64,000 nt of DNA from an uncultured Sphingomonadaceae bacterium (GTDB taxonomy: Bacteria; Pseudomonadota; Alphaproteobacteria; Sphingomonadales; Sphingomonadaceae): the NCBI GenBank assembly GCA_947499975.1, contig CANMQE010000002.1:248001-312000 (forward strand), in the 5' to 3' direction. Every line of letters begins with the position of its first letter. Position 1 is the first letter of the stretch. The position numbers and the translations under genes were made by a program. Below, one piece after another: positions 18,924 to 25,961 of the stretch. Under the pieces are notes generated by a model. The model ran no database searches and was not told the DNA's origin. It saw only the letters and a list, made by a program, of their open reading frames with translations.

Positions 18924-19420
18924 GCCCGGCCATTCTCCTGGTCGACCGGCCTCTCGCCGACCTTGTCCGTCTGCGCCTGGCGGAAATCCCGCAGCCGCTG
19001 GCCCAGTGCTTCGTCGCCCAGCGCCAGTATGGATGCGGCCAGGATGCCCGCGTTGGTGGCGCCCGCATCGCCAATGGCCAGCGTGGCAGTCGGCACGCCG
19101 GCAGGCATCTGCACGATGGACAGCAGGCTATCGAGGCCGGACAGCGCACGGCTTTGCACCGGCACGCCCAGCACGGGAAGATGGGTGAGCGCGGCGATCA
19201 TTCCGGGCAGATGGGCAGCGCCGCCCGCGCCCGCGATGATCACCTTGAAGCCGTCGTCGGCCGCGCTCTTGCCGAAGGTGTGCAGCCGATCGGGCGTGCG
19301 ATGGGCGGATACGATGCGCGCATCATAGGCGACGCCCAACTCGTCCAGCACGGTGGCGGCCTTTGTCATCGTGGGCCAGTCGGACTGGCTGCCCATGACG
19401 ATCGCGACAGGAACACTCAT
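18920..19420 (-). CDS. purE: N5-carboxyaminoimidazole ribonucleotide mutase
   Basis: A 166-residue class I PurE that converts N5-CAIR to CAIR in purine synthesis. The family signature is clear: [42 protein letters not shown] (about 5-47) and [57 protein letters not shown] (about 65-122). It is the first gene of the long overlapping leftward run purE-purK-folA-dipeptidase-ribF-GDPD. It begins 4 bp after the gpmA stop and may itself be read from the gpmA promoter. Confidence 0.97.
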   Translation of the reverse strand: MSVPVAIVMGSQSDWPTMTKAATVLDELGVAYDARIVSAHRTPDRLHTFGKSAADDGFKVIIAGAGGAAHLPGMIAALTHLPVLGVPVQSRALSGLDSLLSIVQMPAGVPTATLAIGDAGATNAGILAASILALGDEALGQRLRDFRQAQTDKVGERPVDQENGRA

Positions 19421-19424
19421 AGGA

Positions 19425-20111
19425 TCAGGCGTCCTTCAGGTAATAGCGCTCTCCCACGGGGGAGGAGCCTTCGAATTCGTAGATGATTGGCTGGCCGGTG
19501 GGTATCTCCAGCCCGGTAATCTCGTCGTCCGAGATGCCCGAGAGATGCTTCACCAGCGCGCGCAGCGAATTGCCGTGGGCGGAGATGATCACCGTCTCGC
19601 CGGCTGCCAGTTTCGGCAGGATGTCGCTTTCCCAATAGGGCAGCACACGCTCGATCGTCAGCTTGAGGCTCTCGGTCTGTGGTACATCGATGCCATCATA
19701 GCGCGGATCGTTGCCGGGATCGTACTTGTCGCCCTTGTCCATTGGCGGGGGCGGCCCATCGAAACTGCGGCGCCATACATGCACCTGTTCGTCGCCATGC
19801 TTCTCGCGCGTTTCCTGCTTGTTGAGGCCGGTCAGCCCGCCATAGTGGCGCTCGTTCAGGCGCCAGTCCTTGGTTTCCGGGATCCACAACCGATCGCACT
19901 CCTCCAGCGCCAGATGCAGCGTCTTGATCGCGCGCTTCTGTACGGAAGTGAAGGCGAGAGTGGGCAGCACGCCCTTTTCCTTCAGCAGGCGGCCCGCCGC
20001 TTTCGCTTCCTCGATGCCCTTATCGGTCACGTCGACATCCCACCAGCCGGTGAACCTGTTGGCGAGATTCCATTCAGACTGGCCATGGCGTACGAGGATG
20101 AGCTTGGTCAC
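19425..20111 (-). CDS. gpmA: 2,3-bisphosphoglycerate-dependent phosphoglycerate mutase
   Basis: A 228-residue glycolytic mutase of the histidine phosphatase superfamily, interconverting 3- and 2-phosphoglycerate. It begins with [31 protein letters not shown], with the catalytic RHG. It continues with [16 protein letters not shown] and [12 protein letters not shown]. The second catalytic His is in [23 protein letters not shown] (about 175-198). The start is taken as GTG at 20111, because GGAGAAG lies nine bases upstream and the family begins here. A longer open frame to 20189 adds an Arg-rich stretch with no family match. Confidence 0.95.
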   Translation of the reverse strand: MTKLILVRHGQSEWNLANRFTGWWDVDVTDKGIEEAKAAGRLLKEKGVLPTLAFTSVQKRAIKTLHLALEECDRLWIPETKDWRLNERHYGGLTGLNKQETREKHGDEQVHVWRRSFDGPPPPMDKGDKYDPGNDPRYDGIDVPQTESLKLTIERVLPYWESDILPKLAAGETVIISAHGNSLRALVKHLSGISDDEITGLEIPTGQPIIYEFEGSSPVGERYYLKDA

Positions 20112-20145
20112 GGGTGTTCTTCTCCGATTGCAGGAGCGGCGGGCA

Positions 20146-20301
20146 CTAGCCCTCGTCGGCGCGATTGGAAAGGTCTTGCGAATCGCCATCCCCGTCCGGC
20201 GCGGGAGTGGAAGCCAACGCCTTCTTTTGCGCCTTGCGTCGTTTCAGGTTGGCGCGCAGCTGCGCTGCCAGGCGTTCTTCGCGGGATAAATCCTTGCTCA
20301 T
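20146..20301 (-). CDS. small conserved basic protein
   Basis: A 51-residue protein, MSKDLSREERLAAQLRANLKRRKAQ..., of a kind that recurs as a small hypothetical protein in sphingomonads (from memory). The first ~30 residues are strongly basic and helical, and the tail is acidic and Pro/Asp-rich. It has no signal peptide or membrane segment. It starts at the ATG at 20301; an open frame runs on to 20478 but would cross the tRNA-Thr gene, so it is rejected. It sits 35 bp upstream of gpmA on the same strand. Function unknown; the basic helix could bind nucleic acid. Confidence 0.6.
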   Translation of the reverse strand: MSKDLSREERLAAQLRANLKRRKAQKKALASTPAPDGDGDSQDLSNRADEG

Positions 20302-20344
20302 GGCCAAACTTCTGCCCGAAGCAGCCTTTCGGCTCAAGCTTGGC

Positions 20345-20380
20345 TTGACTTTCAGTCGGCAGACGACAATAGGGCGCGCC
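20345..20380 (+). promoter_or_regulatory. tRNA-Thr promoter with GC-rich discriminator
   Basis: TTGACT (20345-20350), a 16-base spacer, then CAATAG (20367-20372), followed at once by GGCGCGCC (20373-20380). The tRNA begins 12 bases later. The same layout is found ahead of rpmI, pheS, prfC and, more loosely, tRNA-Gly. Confidence 0.55.
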
Positions 20381-20391
20381 TGTTTCGGTTC

Positions 20392-20466
20392 GCCGCGGTA
20401 GCTCAGTGGTAGAGCGCACCCTTGGTAAGGGTGAGGCCGAGAGTTCAATTCTCTCTCGTGGCACCA
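20392..20466 (+). tRNA. tRNA-Thr (anticodon GGT)
   Basis: A 75-nt cloverleaf. The acceptor stem GCCGCGG pairs with TCGTGGC (two G-T pairs), with discriminator A and an encoded CCA end. The anticodon stem CACCC/GGGTG holds the loop TTGGTAA with GGT at 20424-20426, reading ACC/ACU threonine codons. The T arm is GAGAG TTCAATT CTCTC. Confidence 0.97.
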
Positions 20467-20480
20467 TTTTCCTGACATTG

Positions 20481-20697
20481 TTTGTTTTTCGAAGCCGCCT
20501 CCGCGGCTTCGTCCTCGCTAGACGCGCAGCGCGCTGCGGGCGCCCATTCGGCCTTGCGGTCCGCTTTGCGCGGACCGATTCCTTTACAGGCGTCAGACTA
20601 ACGCGAGCATTCGGTCGCGAAAGCGACCGCAAGCGCGAACGCACGCCCGAGCTTATGCGAGGAAAGCCAAGCGGGCCGGACGGCCCGCGCCCGGCGT
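20481..20697 (-). repeat. structured intergenic repeat, copy 2 (full length, reverse orientation)
   Basis: Same element as copy 1, on the opposite strand. From right to left on the plus strand: H1 (20671-20688, GCGGGCCG/CGGCCCGC, 2-nt loop); box GCGAGGA (20657-20663); H3 (20612-20629, identical stem CGGTCGC/GCGACCG, here with a GAAA loop); H4 (20557-20577, CGGTCCGC/GCGGACCG); box TCCTCGC (20512-20518), which pairs with the first box; H5 (20491-20510, GAAGCCGC/GCGGCTTC, CTCC loop on this strand); and a T-rich edge. It begins about 15-25 bases after tRNA-Thr and fills most of the gap to the next gene. An open frame through it is not credible as protein. Confidence 0.8.
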
Positions 20698-20739
20698 GTG
20701 AGGGCTTTTAAAAAGGTGTATTGCCGGTATAGTGCACCG

Positions 20740-21213
20740 ATGGATAGCGAACCACTCACCAAGCTCGATCCCGCCTACACCACCGTTATGCGGATAGAGG
20801 GCGCGCTGACAGTGCTGCCGTTTCTCGTCATCGCGCTGGTGCTGGGCGTGGCGGGCGTCCTCCCGCAGCCCTACACCTGGGCGCCGATGATCGTGCCCGT
20901 GCTGATTGCGATCGTCTTTGTCCTGCTGGTGCCGGTGAAGCGGTTCATGGCGCGCGGATACCAGTTCTCCGACGATCGGCTGCGAGTGGTGAAGGGCGTG
21001 CTGTTCCACGCCGATACCGTGGTGCCCTTCAGCAGGGTGCAGCATCTTGACGTGGAGCAGGGCCCGCTGGAGCGCGCCTTCGGCATAGCTCGGCTTATCC
21101 TGCACACGGCGGGCACGCATAATTCATCCGTGACGCTGCCGGGGCTGGCCCATGCCGATGCGGTTTCGATGCGCGAGGAAATCCGCGCCCATGTGAAGCG
21201 CGAATCGCTTTGA
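20740..21213 (+). CDS. bacterial PH-domain membrane protein (YdbS-like, DUF304)
   Basis: A 157-residue protein with two hydrophobic helices (about 28-62: VLPFLVIALVLGVAGVLPQPYTWAPMIVPVLIAIVFVLLVPV) followed by one bPH2 domain (YQFSDDRLRVVKGVLFHADTVVPFSRVQHLDVEQGPLERAFGIARLILHTAG). This is the YdbS pattern. It is followed directly by a YdbT-like gene, and the two families are normally neighbours. The pair is thought to be envelope-related, but no reaction is known. The start MDSEPLTKLDPAYTTV is the first good ATG after the repeat element. Confidence 0.85.
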   Translation: MDSEPLTKLDPAYTTVMRIEGALTVLPFLVIALVLGVAGVLPQPYTWAPMIVPVLIAIVFVLLVPVKRFMARGYQFSDDRLRVVKGVLFHADTVVPFSRVQHLDVEQGPLERAFGIARLILHTAGTHNSSVTLPGLAHADAVSMREEIRAHVKRESL

Positions 21214-21221
21214 CGGCGCAG

Positions 21222-22808
21222 ATGACAAAGGCGCCTGCCATCGAGGTTGGCGAATGGCAGCGGGTGAGCAGGATCACCGTTGTCGTCAACACGCTGCGCA
21301 GCGCGGCGCAGGCCCTCATCCCCATCGGCTTTGCCCTTTACGGCATCAGCAGCGAAGGCGGGCGCGGCGGTTTTGCGGCCCTGCTGTTCGGCCTTGGCGG
21401 GCTTGCCCTGCTGGGTCTTTTCGTCGGTGGGTCCTGGCTGGCCTGGTATCGCCTGCGCTATCGCGTGGGCGAGAACGACGTGCGCGTGGAGCAGGGCATT
21501 GTCAGTCGCTCCGCCCGGTCCGTACCTTATGATCGCATCCAGGACGTAAGCCTCGAACAGAAGCTCCTGCCGCGATTGCTGGGCCTTGTGGAAGTCAAGT
21601 TCGAGACAGGCGCAGGCGGCAAGGACGAACTGAAGCTTTCCTATGTCTCGGAAGCCGAGGGCGAGCGGTTGCGCGAAACCGTGCGTGCGCTGGTGGAGGA
21701 AGAGGGTGCGGCAGCATCGACTGCCGCCGATCCGCTAACCCGCCATGATGGGGAGGGCGTGGCCGAGCAGGTTCCGGGCGAAACGCTGTTCCGCATGGAT
21801 ACGAAGCGGTTGTTCGTCTTCGGCCTCTTCAATTTCTCTCTGGTGGTGTTCGCCCTGCTGCTGGGCGCGATGCAGCAGCTGGAATTCCTGCTGCCGTTCG
21901 ACCCGTGGGATTACATCGCCGATGTCTTCAGCGACGATAACATCGCCGAGGCAGGGGCGCTGGTGAACAGCTATTCCACCGGGGCGCAGATCGTCGCCAT
22001 TCTCTATGCCATCGTCGCGGTGGTGGTGGTGGGCATGGCCAGCGGACTCGTTACCACCTTCGTGCGCGACTGGGAATTCCGGCTCGATCGCACCGCCAAG
22101 GGATTTCGCCGCCGCCGTGGCCTGCTCACCAAGACGGACGTGGTGATGCCCGTCCACCGCGTGCAGGCGCTGGTGCTGAAAACAGGCATGATCCGCCGGT
22201 TGTTCGGCTGGTATGGCCTTTCTTTCATCAGCCTTGCGCAGGATGCGAAGAACGCGAACCACGATGTCGCGCCTTTTGCCCGGTTGGAAGAAATCGCGCC
22301 CATTGCGCGCGAAGGCGGCTTTGCCCTGCCAGGCGAGGACGTGGCCTGGCACCGCCCCAGCACGAAATATCGGACGGACAAGCTGGTGCTGAGTGCAGGC
22401 ACCTGCTTTGTTGCAGCGTTTCTTTTCCTGCTGGCGAAGATTGCTCTGCCGCCAGAGGCGCAGGGCCTTGGCCTGGGCGCCGTCATCATGGCGGCGCTGG
22501 GCGTGATCTTCGCCGTGCAGCAGCTATTTCTCTGGCGGTTCCAGCGACACGCGATCGACGAAGCATATGTCTATACGCGCAAGCGCTGGCTTTCCCCACG
22601 CACCGCCATAGCCAGCCGTGTGAAGTTGCAATCGGTAGAAGTTGCGCAGGGCCCGCTGGCGGGCTGGCGCGGCTATGCCGATCTGAATTTGGGGCTGGCG
22701 GGCGGCACCTTCAGGATCGAGGGGCTTCCGGTGGAAGAGGCCCGCCGGATTCGCGCGAAGGTGCTCGATTCGATTGCCGCTGTCGATTTTGCCAATCTAC
22801 CGCGCTGA
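21222..22808 (+). CDS. bacterial PH-domain membrane protein (YdbT-like)
   Basis: A ~528-residue protein with repeated bPH2 (DUF304) domains alternating with hydrophobic pairs. PH-like units are visible at about 80-140 (VGENDVRVEQGIVSRSARSVPYDRIQDVSLEQKLLPRLLGLVEVKFETG), 285-350 (FRLDRTAKGFRRRRGLLTKTDVVMPVHRVQALVLKTGMIRRLFGWYGL) and 445-520 (AYVYTRKRWLSPRTAIASRVKLQSVEVAQGPLAGWRGYADL). This is the YdbT architecture, partner of the preceding gene. The start may also be TTG 21210, which overlaps the upstream stop; ATG 21222 is chosen. Function unknown. Confidence 0.82.
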   Translation: MTKAPAIEVGEWQRVSRITVVVNTLRSAAQALIPIGFALYGISSEGGRGGFAALLFGLGGLALLGLFVGGSWLAWYRLRYRVGENDVRVEQGIVSRSARSVPYDRIQDVSLEQKLLPRLLGLVEVKFETGAGGKDELKLSYVSEAEGERLRETVRALVEEEGAAASTAADPLTRHDGEGVAEQVPGETLFRMDTKRLFVFGLFNFSLVVFALLLGAMQQLEFLLPFDPWDYIADVFSDDNIAEAGALVNSYSTGAQIVAILYAIVAVVVVGMASGLVTTFVRDWEFRLDRTAKGFRRRRGLLTKTDVVMPVHRVQALVLKTGMIRRLFGWYGLSFISLAQDAKNANHDVAPFARLEEIAPIAREGGFALPGEDVAWHRPSTKYRTDKLVLSAGTCFVAAFLFLLAKIALPPEAQGLGLGAVIMAALGVIFAVQQLFLWRFQRHAIDEAYVYTRKRWLSPRTAIASRVKLQSVEVAQGPLAGWRGYADLNLGLAGGTFRIEGLPVEEARRIRAKVLDSIAAVDFANLPR

Positions 22809-22814
22809 GCGCGC

Positions 22815-23123
22815 TCAACTTTCGGTATCGGCGCGCACGTCCGCCCATTCGGGATGCTTGCGGAACTGCGCCTCGACATAGGGGCATTGTGGCACGATCG
22901 TGAAACCCTTGTCGCGCGCGTCTTCCACCATGAATTCCACCAGATCGAAGGCGATGCCCTTTCCGCGTGCGGCGGGCGGGGTGAAGGTGTGATCGGCAAT
23001 GCGCGCTTCGCCGCGTGCTTTCCACGTCAATTCCGCAGGCTGCTCGCTGCCCTCCACCTCGACGCGATAGGCGCCGTGGGTGGTTTCGTCGGTCGTCTGG
23101 ATCTGCTGCGGGGTATCGGACAT
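22815..23123 (-). CDS. small GNAT-family N-acetyltransferase
   Basis: A 102-residue protein of the short YidJ-like Gcn5-related acetyltransferase type. The core AELTWKARGEARIADHTFTPPAARGKGIAFDLVEFMVEDARDKGFTIVPQCPYVEAQFRKHPEWADV (about 30-96) has the acetyl-CoA-binding loop PPAARGKGIA and the conserved C-Y/F-x(5)-F-x(4)-P-E/W pattern. The acceptor is not known. The start MSDTPQQIQ has GAAGGAGAAAT upstream on the minus strand. It is convergent with the YdbT-like gene. Confidence 0.88.
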   Translation of the reverse strand: MSDTPQQIQTTDETTHGAYRVEVEGSEQPAELTWKARGEARIADHTFTPPAARGKGIAFDLVEFMVEDARDKGFTIVPQCPYVEAQFRKHPEWADVRADTES

Positions 23124-23173
23124 GAATTTCTCCTTCTTGCGCTGAACGAGCGCGAAGGCCATGGCGTTCCGCG

Positions 23174-24169
23174 ATGCAGTTTCTCTCCGATAACGCGGCC
23201 CCCGTTCATCCCCGCCTGTGGGAGGCGATGCGCGCTGCCGACGCGCCTGACACGCCGTACGACACCGATGCGCTGAGCCGAGAGCTCGACGCTCGCTTCT
23301 CCGCGATGTTCGGGCGCGAATGCGCCGCGCTATGGGTGGCGACTGGCACGGCGGCGAATTGCCTGGCGCTGGCGACGATGGTCGATTCGCACGGCGGCGT
23401 GGTGTGCCATGAAGAGGCGCATATCGAGATGGACGAATGCGGCGCGCCGGGCTTCTACCTGCACGGCGCAAAATTGCTGCTGGCGAAAGGCGATGGCGCA
23501 AAGCTGACGCCCGATTCGATTGGCCGGGTGCTGTCCGGCATCACCCGCGGCGTGCACCAGGTGCCCGCGCAGGCGGTGTCGATAACGCAAGCGAGCGAAT
23601 ACGGGCTGGTCTATCGCCCGGGTGAGATCGATGCGATTGTAACTCTAGCAAGAGAGCACGGTCTCGGCATCCATATGGACGGAGCGCGGTTTGCAAATGC
23701 CCGTGCTTTCCTGCGATGCGACGCCACCCACGTCGCGGGTGATATCGACGCGCTCTGTTTCGGCTTCGTAAAGAACGGCGGCATGGGGGCCGAGGCGGTG
23801 ATCCTGTTCGACACCGAAAAGGCGGACATGATCCGCTTCCGGCGCAAGCGCGCCGGCCATTTGCAGAGCAAGGGACGCTATCTGGCCGCGCAGATCCATG
23901 CCATGCTGGACGACGACCTTTGGCTGGAGAATGCCCGAGCCGCCAATGCGGCGGCCGCGATCATCGCTGAAGGGGCGGGCGAGCGGCTGATCTATCCGGC
24001 GCAAATCAACGAACTGTTCGTTTCGATGGACGCGGGCGAACGCGCAGCGCTACGGGCGCAGGGTTTCTCGTTCTACGACTGGGACGATACCTCCATCCGC
24101 CTCGTGACACAATGGGCCACCGATCCCGACCATGCGCAGGCGCTGGGCAAGGCCATCGCTGCGCTGTGA
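23174..24169 (+). CDS. ltaE: low-specificity L-threonine aldolase
   Basis: A 331-residue PLP enzyme of the beta-eliminating lyase / threonine aldolase family, cleaving threonine or allo-threonine to glycine and acetaldehyde. It starts MQFLSDNAAPVHPRLWEAM. Family features: VATGTAANCLALATMVDSHGGVVCHEEAHIEMDECGAPGF (about 55-94), GIHMDGARFANA (about 167-178) and the PLP-lysine region DIDALCFGFVKNGGMGAEAVILF (about 195-218), with Lys in FVKNGG. The Arg-rich exit RFRRKRAGHLQSKGRYLAAQ also fits. The stop overlaps a possible GTG start of the next gene. Confidence 0.9.
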   Translation: MQFLSDNAAPVHPRLWEAMRAADAPDTPYDTDALSRELDARFSAMFGRECAALWVATGTAANCLALATMVDSHGGVVCHEEAHIEMDECGAPGFYLHGAKLLLAKGDGAKLTPDSIGRVLSGITRGVHQVPAQAVSITQASEYGLVYRPGEIDAIVTLAREHGLGIHMDGARFANARAFLRCDATHVAGDIDALCFGFVKNGGMGAEAVILFDTEKADMIRFRRKRAGHLQSKGRYLAAQIHAMLDDDLWLENARAANAAAAIIAEGAGERLIYPAQINELFVSMDAGERAALRAQGFSFYDWDDTSIRLVTQWATDPDHAQALGKAIAAL

Positions 24170-24186
24170 GCCCTGCTCAATCGAAC

Positions 24187-25143
24187 ATGCTCAGCTGGCG
24201 GGTAATCCTGCCATTCGTGCTGACCGGCGCGATCTGGGGCTCGACGTGGTTCATCATCACCGGGCAGATTTCCGGCGTGCCTGCCGCGTGGTCTGTCTTC
24301 TACCGTTTCGCTCTGGCTACCCCGGCGTTGTTTCTGGTCGCTGCGTTGATGAAGCGTCGGCTGCGGCTGACCCGGTCCGAACAGATGCTGGCGGTCGGAG
24401 TCGGGCTGGCGCAGTTCAGCGGCAATTTCCTGTTCGTCTATCATGCCGAGCTCTACGTAACCTCCGGCATCGTCGCGATGATGTTCGCCTTGCTGATGGT
24501 GCCCAACGCGGCCTTTGCGCGCATTTTCCTTGGCGAACGGGTGCAAGGCGGATTCATCCTGGGCAGCGCAGTCGCGATCGTCGGTGTATCTTTCCTGCTC
24601 TGGCACGAGTGGCAGGCGAATCCCGATGCCGGCGTGATCGGCGGCAACGTGGGGCTGGGCATCGTGCTGGCCCTGGTGGGTATTCTTACTGCATCGCTTG
24701 CCAACGTCATACAGGCGAACCCGACCGGCCGCGCCGTGCCGATGGTCAGCCTGCTGGCCTGGGCCATGCTTTATGGCACGATATTCGATCTCGGCTTTGC
24801 CTTGGTAACAGCCGGACCGCCTCCTGTTCCCGAAGGGGCGGGTTATTGGGGCGGCATTGTCTACCTCGCGCTGATCGGTTCGGTGGTGACGTTCCCGCTG
24901 CACTACAATCTGGTGCGAGAAATCGGCGCGGGCCGGGCGGCCTACAACTCCATCATCACCATTTCGGTCGCGATGCTGCTGTCGACCCTGTTCGAAGGCT
25001 ACCAGTGGACCTTGCTGACGGCGAGCGGGATGGTGCTGGCCGTTGCCGGGATGGTGCTGGCCTTGCGTGCGCGGCGGCAGAAGGGCGTGCAGGTGCAGCA
25101 GTCGGGGCGGCTGCGGGAGGCACCCTCAGACGAGGCCGAGTAA
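24187..25143 (+). CDS. DMT-superfamily transporter (EamA family)
   Basis: A ~318-residue inner-membrane transporter with ten predicted helices in two EamA repeats: the first from FVLTGAIWGSTWFIITGQISGVPAAWSVFYRFALATPALFL to about residue 135, the second from LGIVLALVGILTASLANVIQ to the C-terminus. DMT proteins export small metabolites such as amino acids, but the substrate cannot be predicted. The start is ATG 24187 (MLSWRVILPF). A GTG at 24166 overlapping the ltaE stop would add seven residues and suggest coupling to ltaE, consistent with but not proof of an amino acid link. Confidence 0.85.
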   Translation: MLSWRVILPFVLTGAIWGSTWFIITGQISGVPAAWSVFYRFALATPALFLVAALMKRRLRLTRSEQMLAVGVGLAQFSGNFLFVYHAELYVTSGIVAMMFALLMVPNAAFARIFLGERVQGGFILGSAVAIVGVSFLLWHEWQANPDAGVIGGNVGLGIVLALVGILTASLANVIQANPTGRAVPMVSLLAWAMLYGTIFDLGFALVTAGPPPVPEGAGYWGGIVYLALIGSVVTFPLHYNLVREIGAGRAAYNSIITISVAMLLSTLFEGYQWTLLTASGMVLAVAGMVLALRARRQKGVQVQQSGRLREAPSDEAE

Positions 25144-25908
25144 TCCCTCGCGATAGGTGGGGTAGGCAGGTTCCCACCCCAGTACCCTTTTCGCCTTGCC
25201 GTTCGCCACACGCCTGTTCTCTGCATAGAAACCGCGCGCCATGGGCGACAGCCCGGCCTCGTCCATCGACTGGAGCGGCGGCGGCGCCTCGCCCATCAGG
25301 CGGCAGGCTTCCTCGATCACGGCATTCTGGCTGGCGGGCAGATCGTCGGACAGATTGTACGCCCCCGCCGCCGCGTCGCTCGCCAGCGCGGCCATCACGC
25401 CGCTGGCAATATCGTCCACATGCACGCGGCTGAAGACCTGTTCGGGCATGTCAATCCGGTGCGCCTTGCCCTCCGCAATGCGATCGAACGCACTGCGCCC
25501 CGGCCCATAGATGCCGGGAAGGCGAAATACGCGCGCGCCCAGTTCCAGCCACGCCGCATCGCACTGCGCCCGCGCCGTTCGGCGTCCGGTGCCGATGGGC
25601 GTTGTTTCATCCACCCACGCCCCCTGCGCATCACCATAGACTCCGGTGGAGGAAAGATAGCCCAGCCAATGGCCACCCAGTTGCGAGGCATAGGCTTCCA
25701 GAACAGGATCCGTGCCCGATTCTCGTTCCGGCGGGACCGAGGACAGCACGTGGCTGGCGCTGGCCAGGGCGGACTTCACCGAATCGGTATCGCTGAAATC
25801 CACATCGCCGTCCGATCCGGTGGCCGTAACGTGCCATCCGGCGGATTTCGCCAATGCAGCCACACGCTTTGCCGTATATCCAAGGCCGAAAATGAACAGA
25901 TGCGCCAT
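25126..25908 (-). CDS. NAD-dependent epimerase/dehydratase-like SDR protein
   Basis: A 260-residue extended-SDR-like protein. The N-terminus MAHLFIFGLGYTAKRVAALAKSAGWHVTATGSD holds the dinucleotide-binding glycine motif (GLGYTA). WLGYLSSTGVYGDAQGAWVDETTP (about 97-120) is the active-site region; the YxxxK motif is not evident, so catalysis is uncertain. The C-terminus has RIDMPEQVFSRVHVDDIASGVMAAL and AYNLSDDLPASQNAVIEEACRLMG, as in NAD-dependent epimerases. The start is the family-like ATG at 25908; the open frame to 26139 runs antisense into pepN. The last 18 bases overlap the end of the convergent transporter gene. Confidence 0.8.
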   Translation of the reverse strand: MAHLFIFGLGYTAKRVAALAKSAGWHVTATGSDGDVDFSDTDSVKSALASASHVLSSVPPERESGTDPVLEAYASQLGGHWLGYLSSTGVYGDAQGAWVDETTPIGTGRRTARAQCDAAWLELGARVFRLPGIYGPGRSAFDRIAEGKAHRIDMPEQVFSRVHVDDIASGVMAALASDAAAGAYNLSDDLPASQNAVIEEACRLMGEAPPPLQSMDEAGLSPMARGFYAENRRVANGKAKRVLGWEPAYPTYREGLLGLV

Positions 25909-25961
25909 CTCGTGCGTTCTACCCACTCGACGCGCCAAAGGAAGGAAATTAGGCCCACCAC

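Noticed and set aside
20406..20711. A 101-codon open frame running from inside tRNA-Thr through repeat copy 2
   Set aside because: It crosses a tRNA gene and a structured repeat. Frames of this sort appear as hypothetical proteins in related genomes because the repeat is common.
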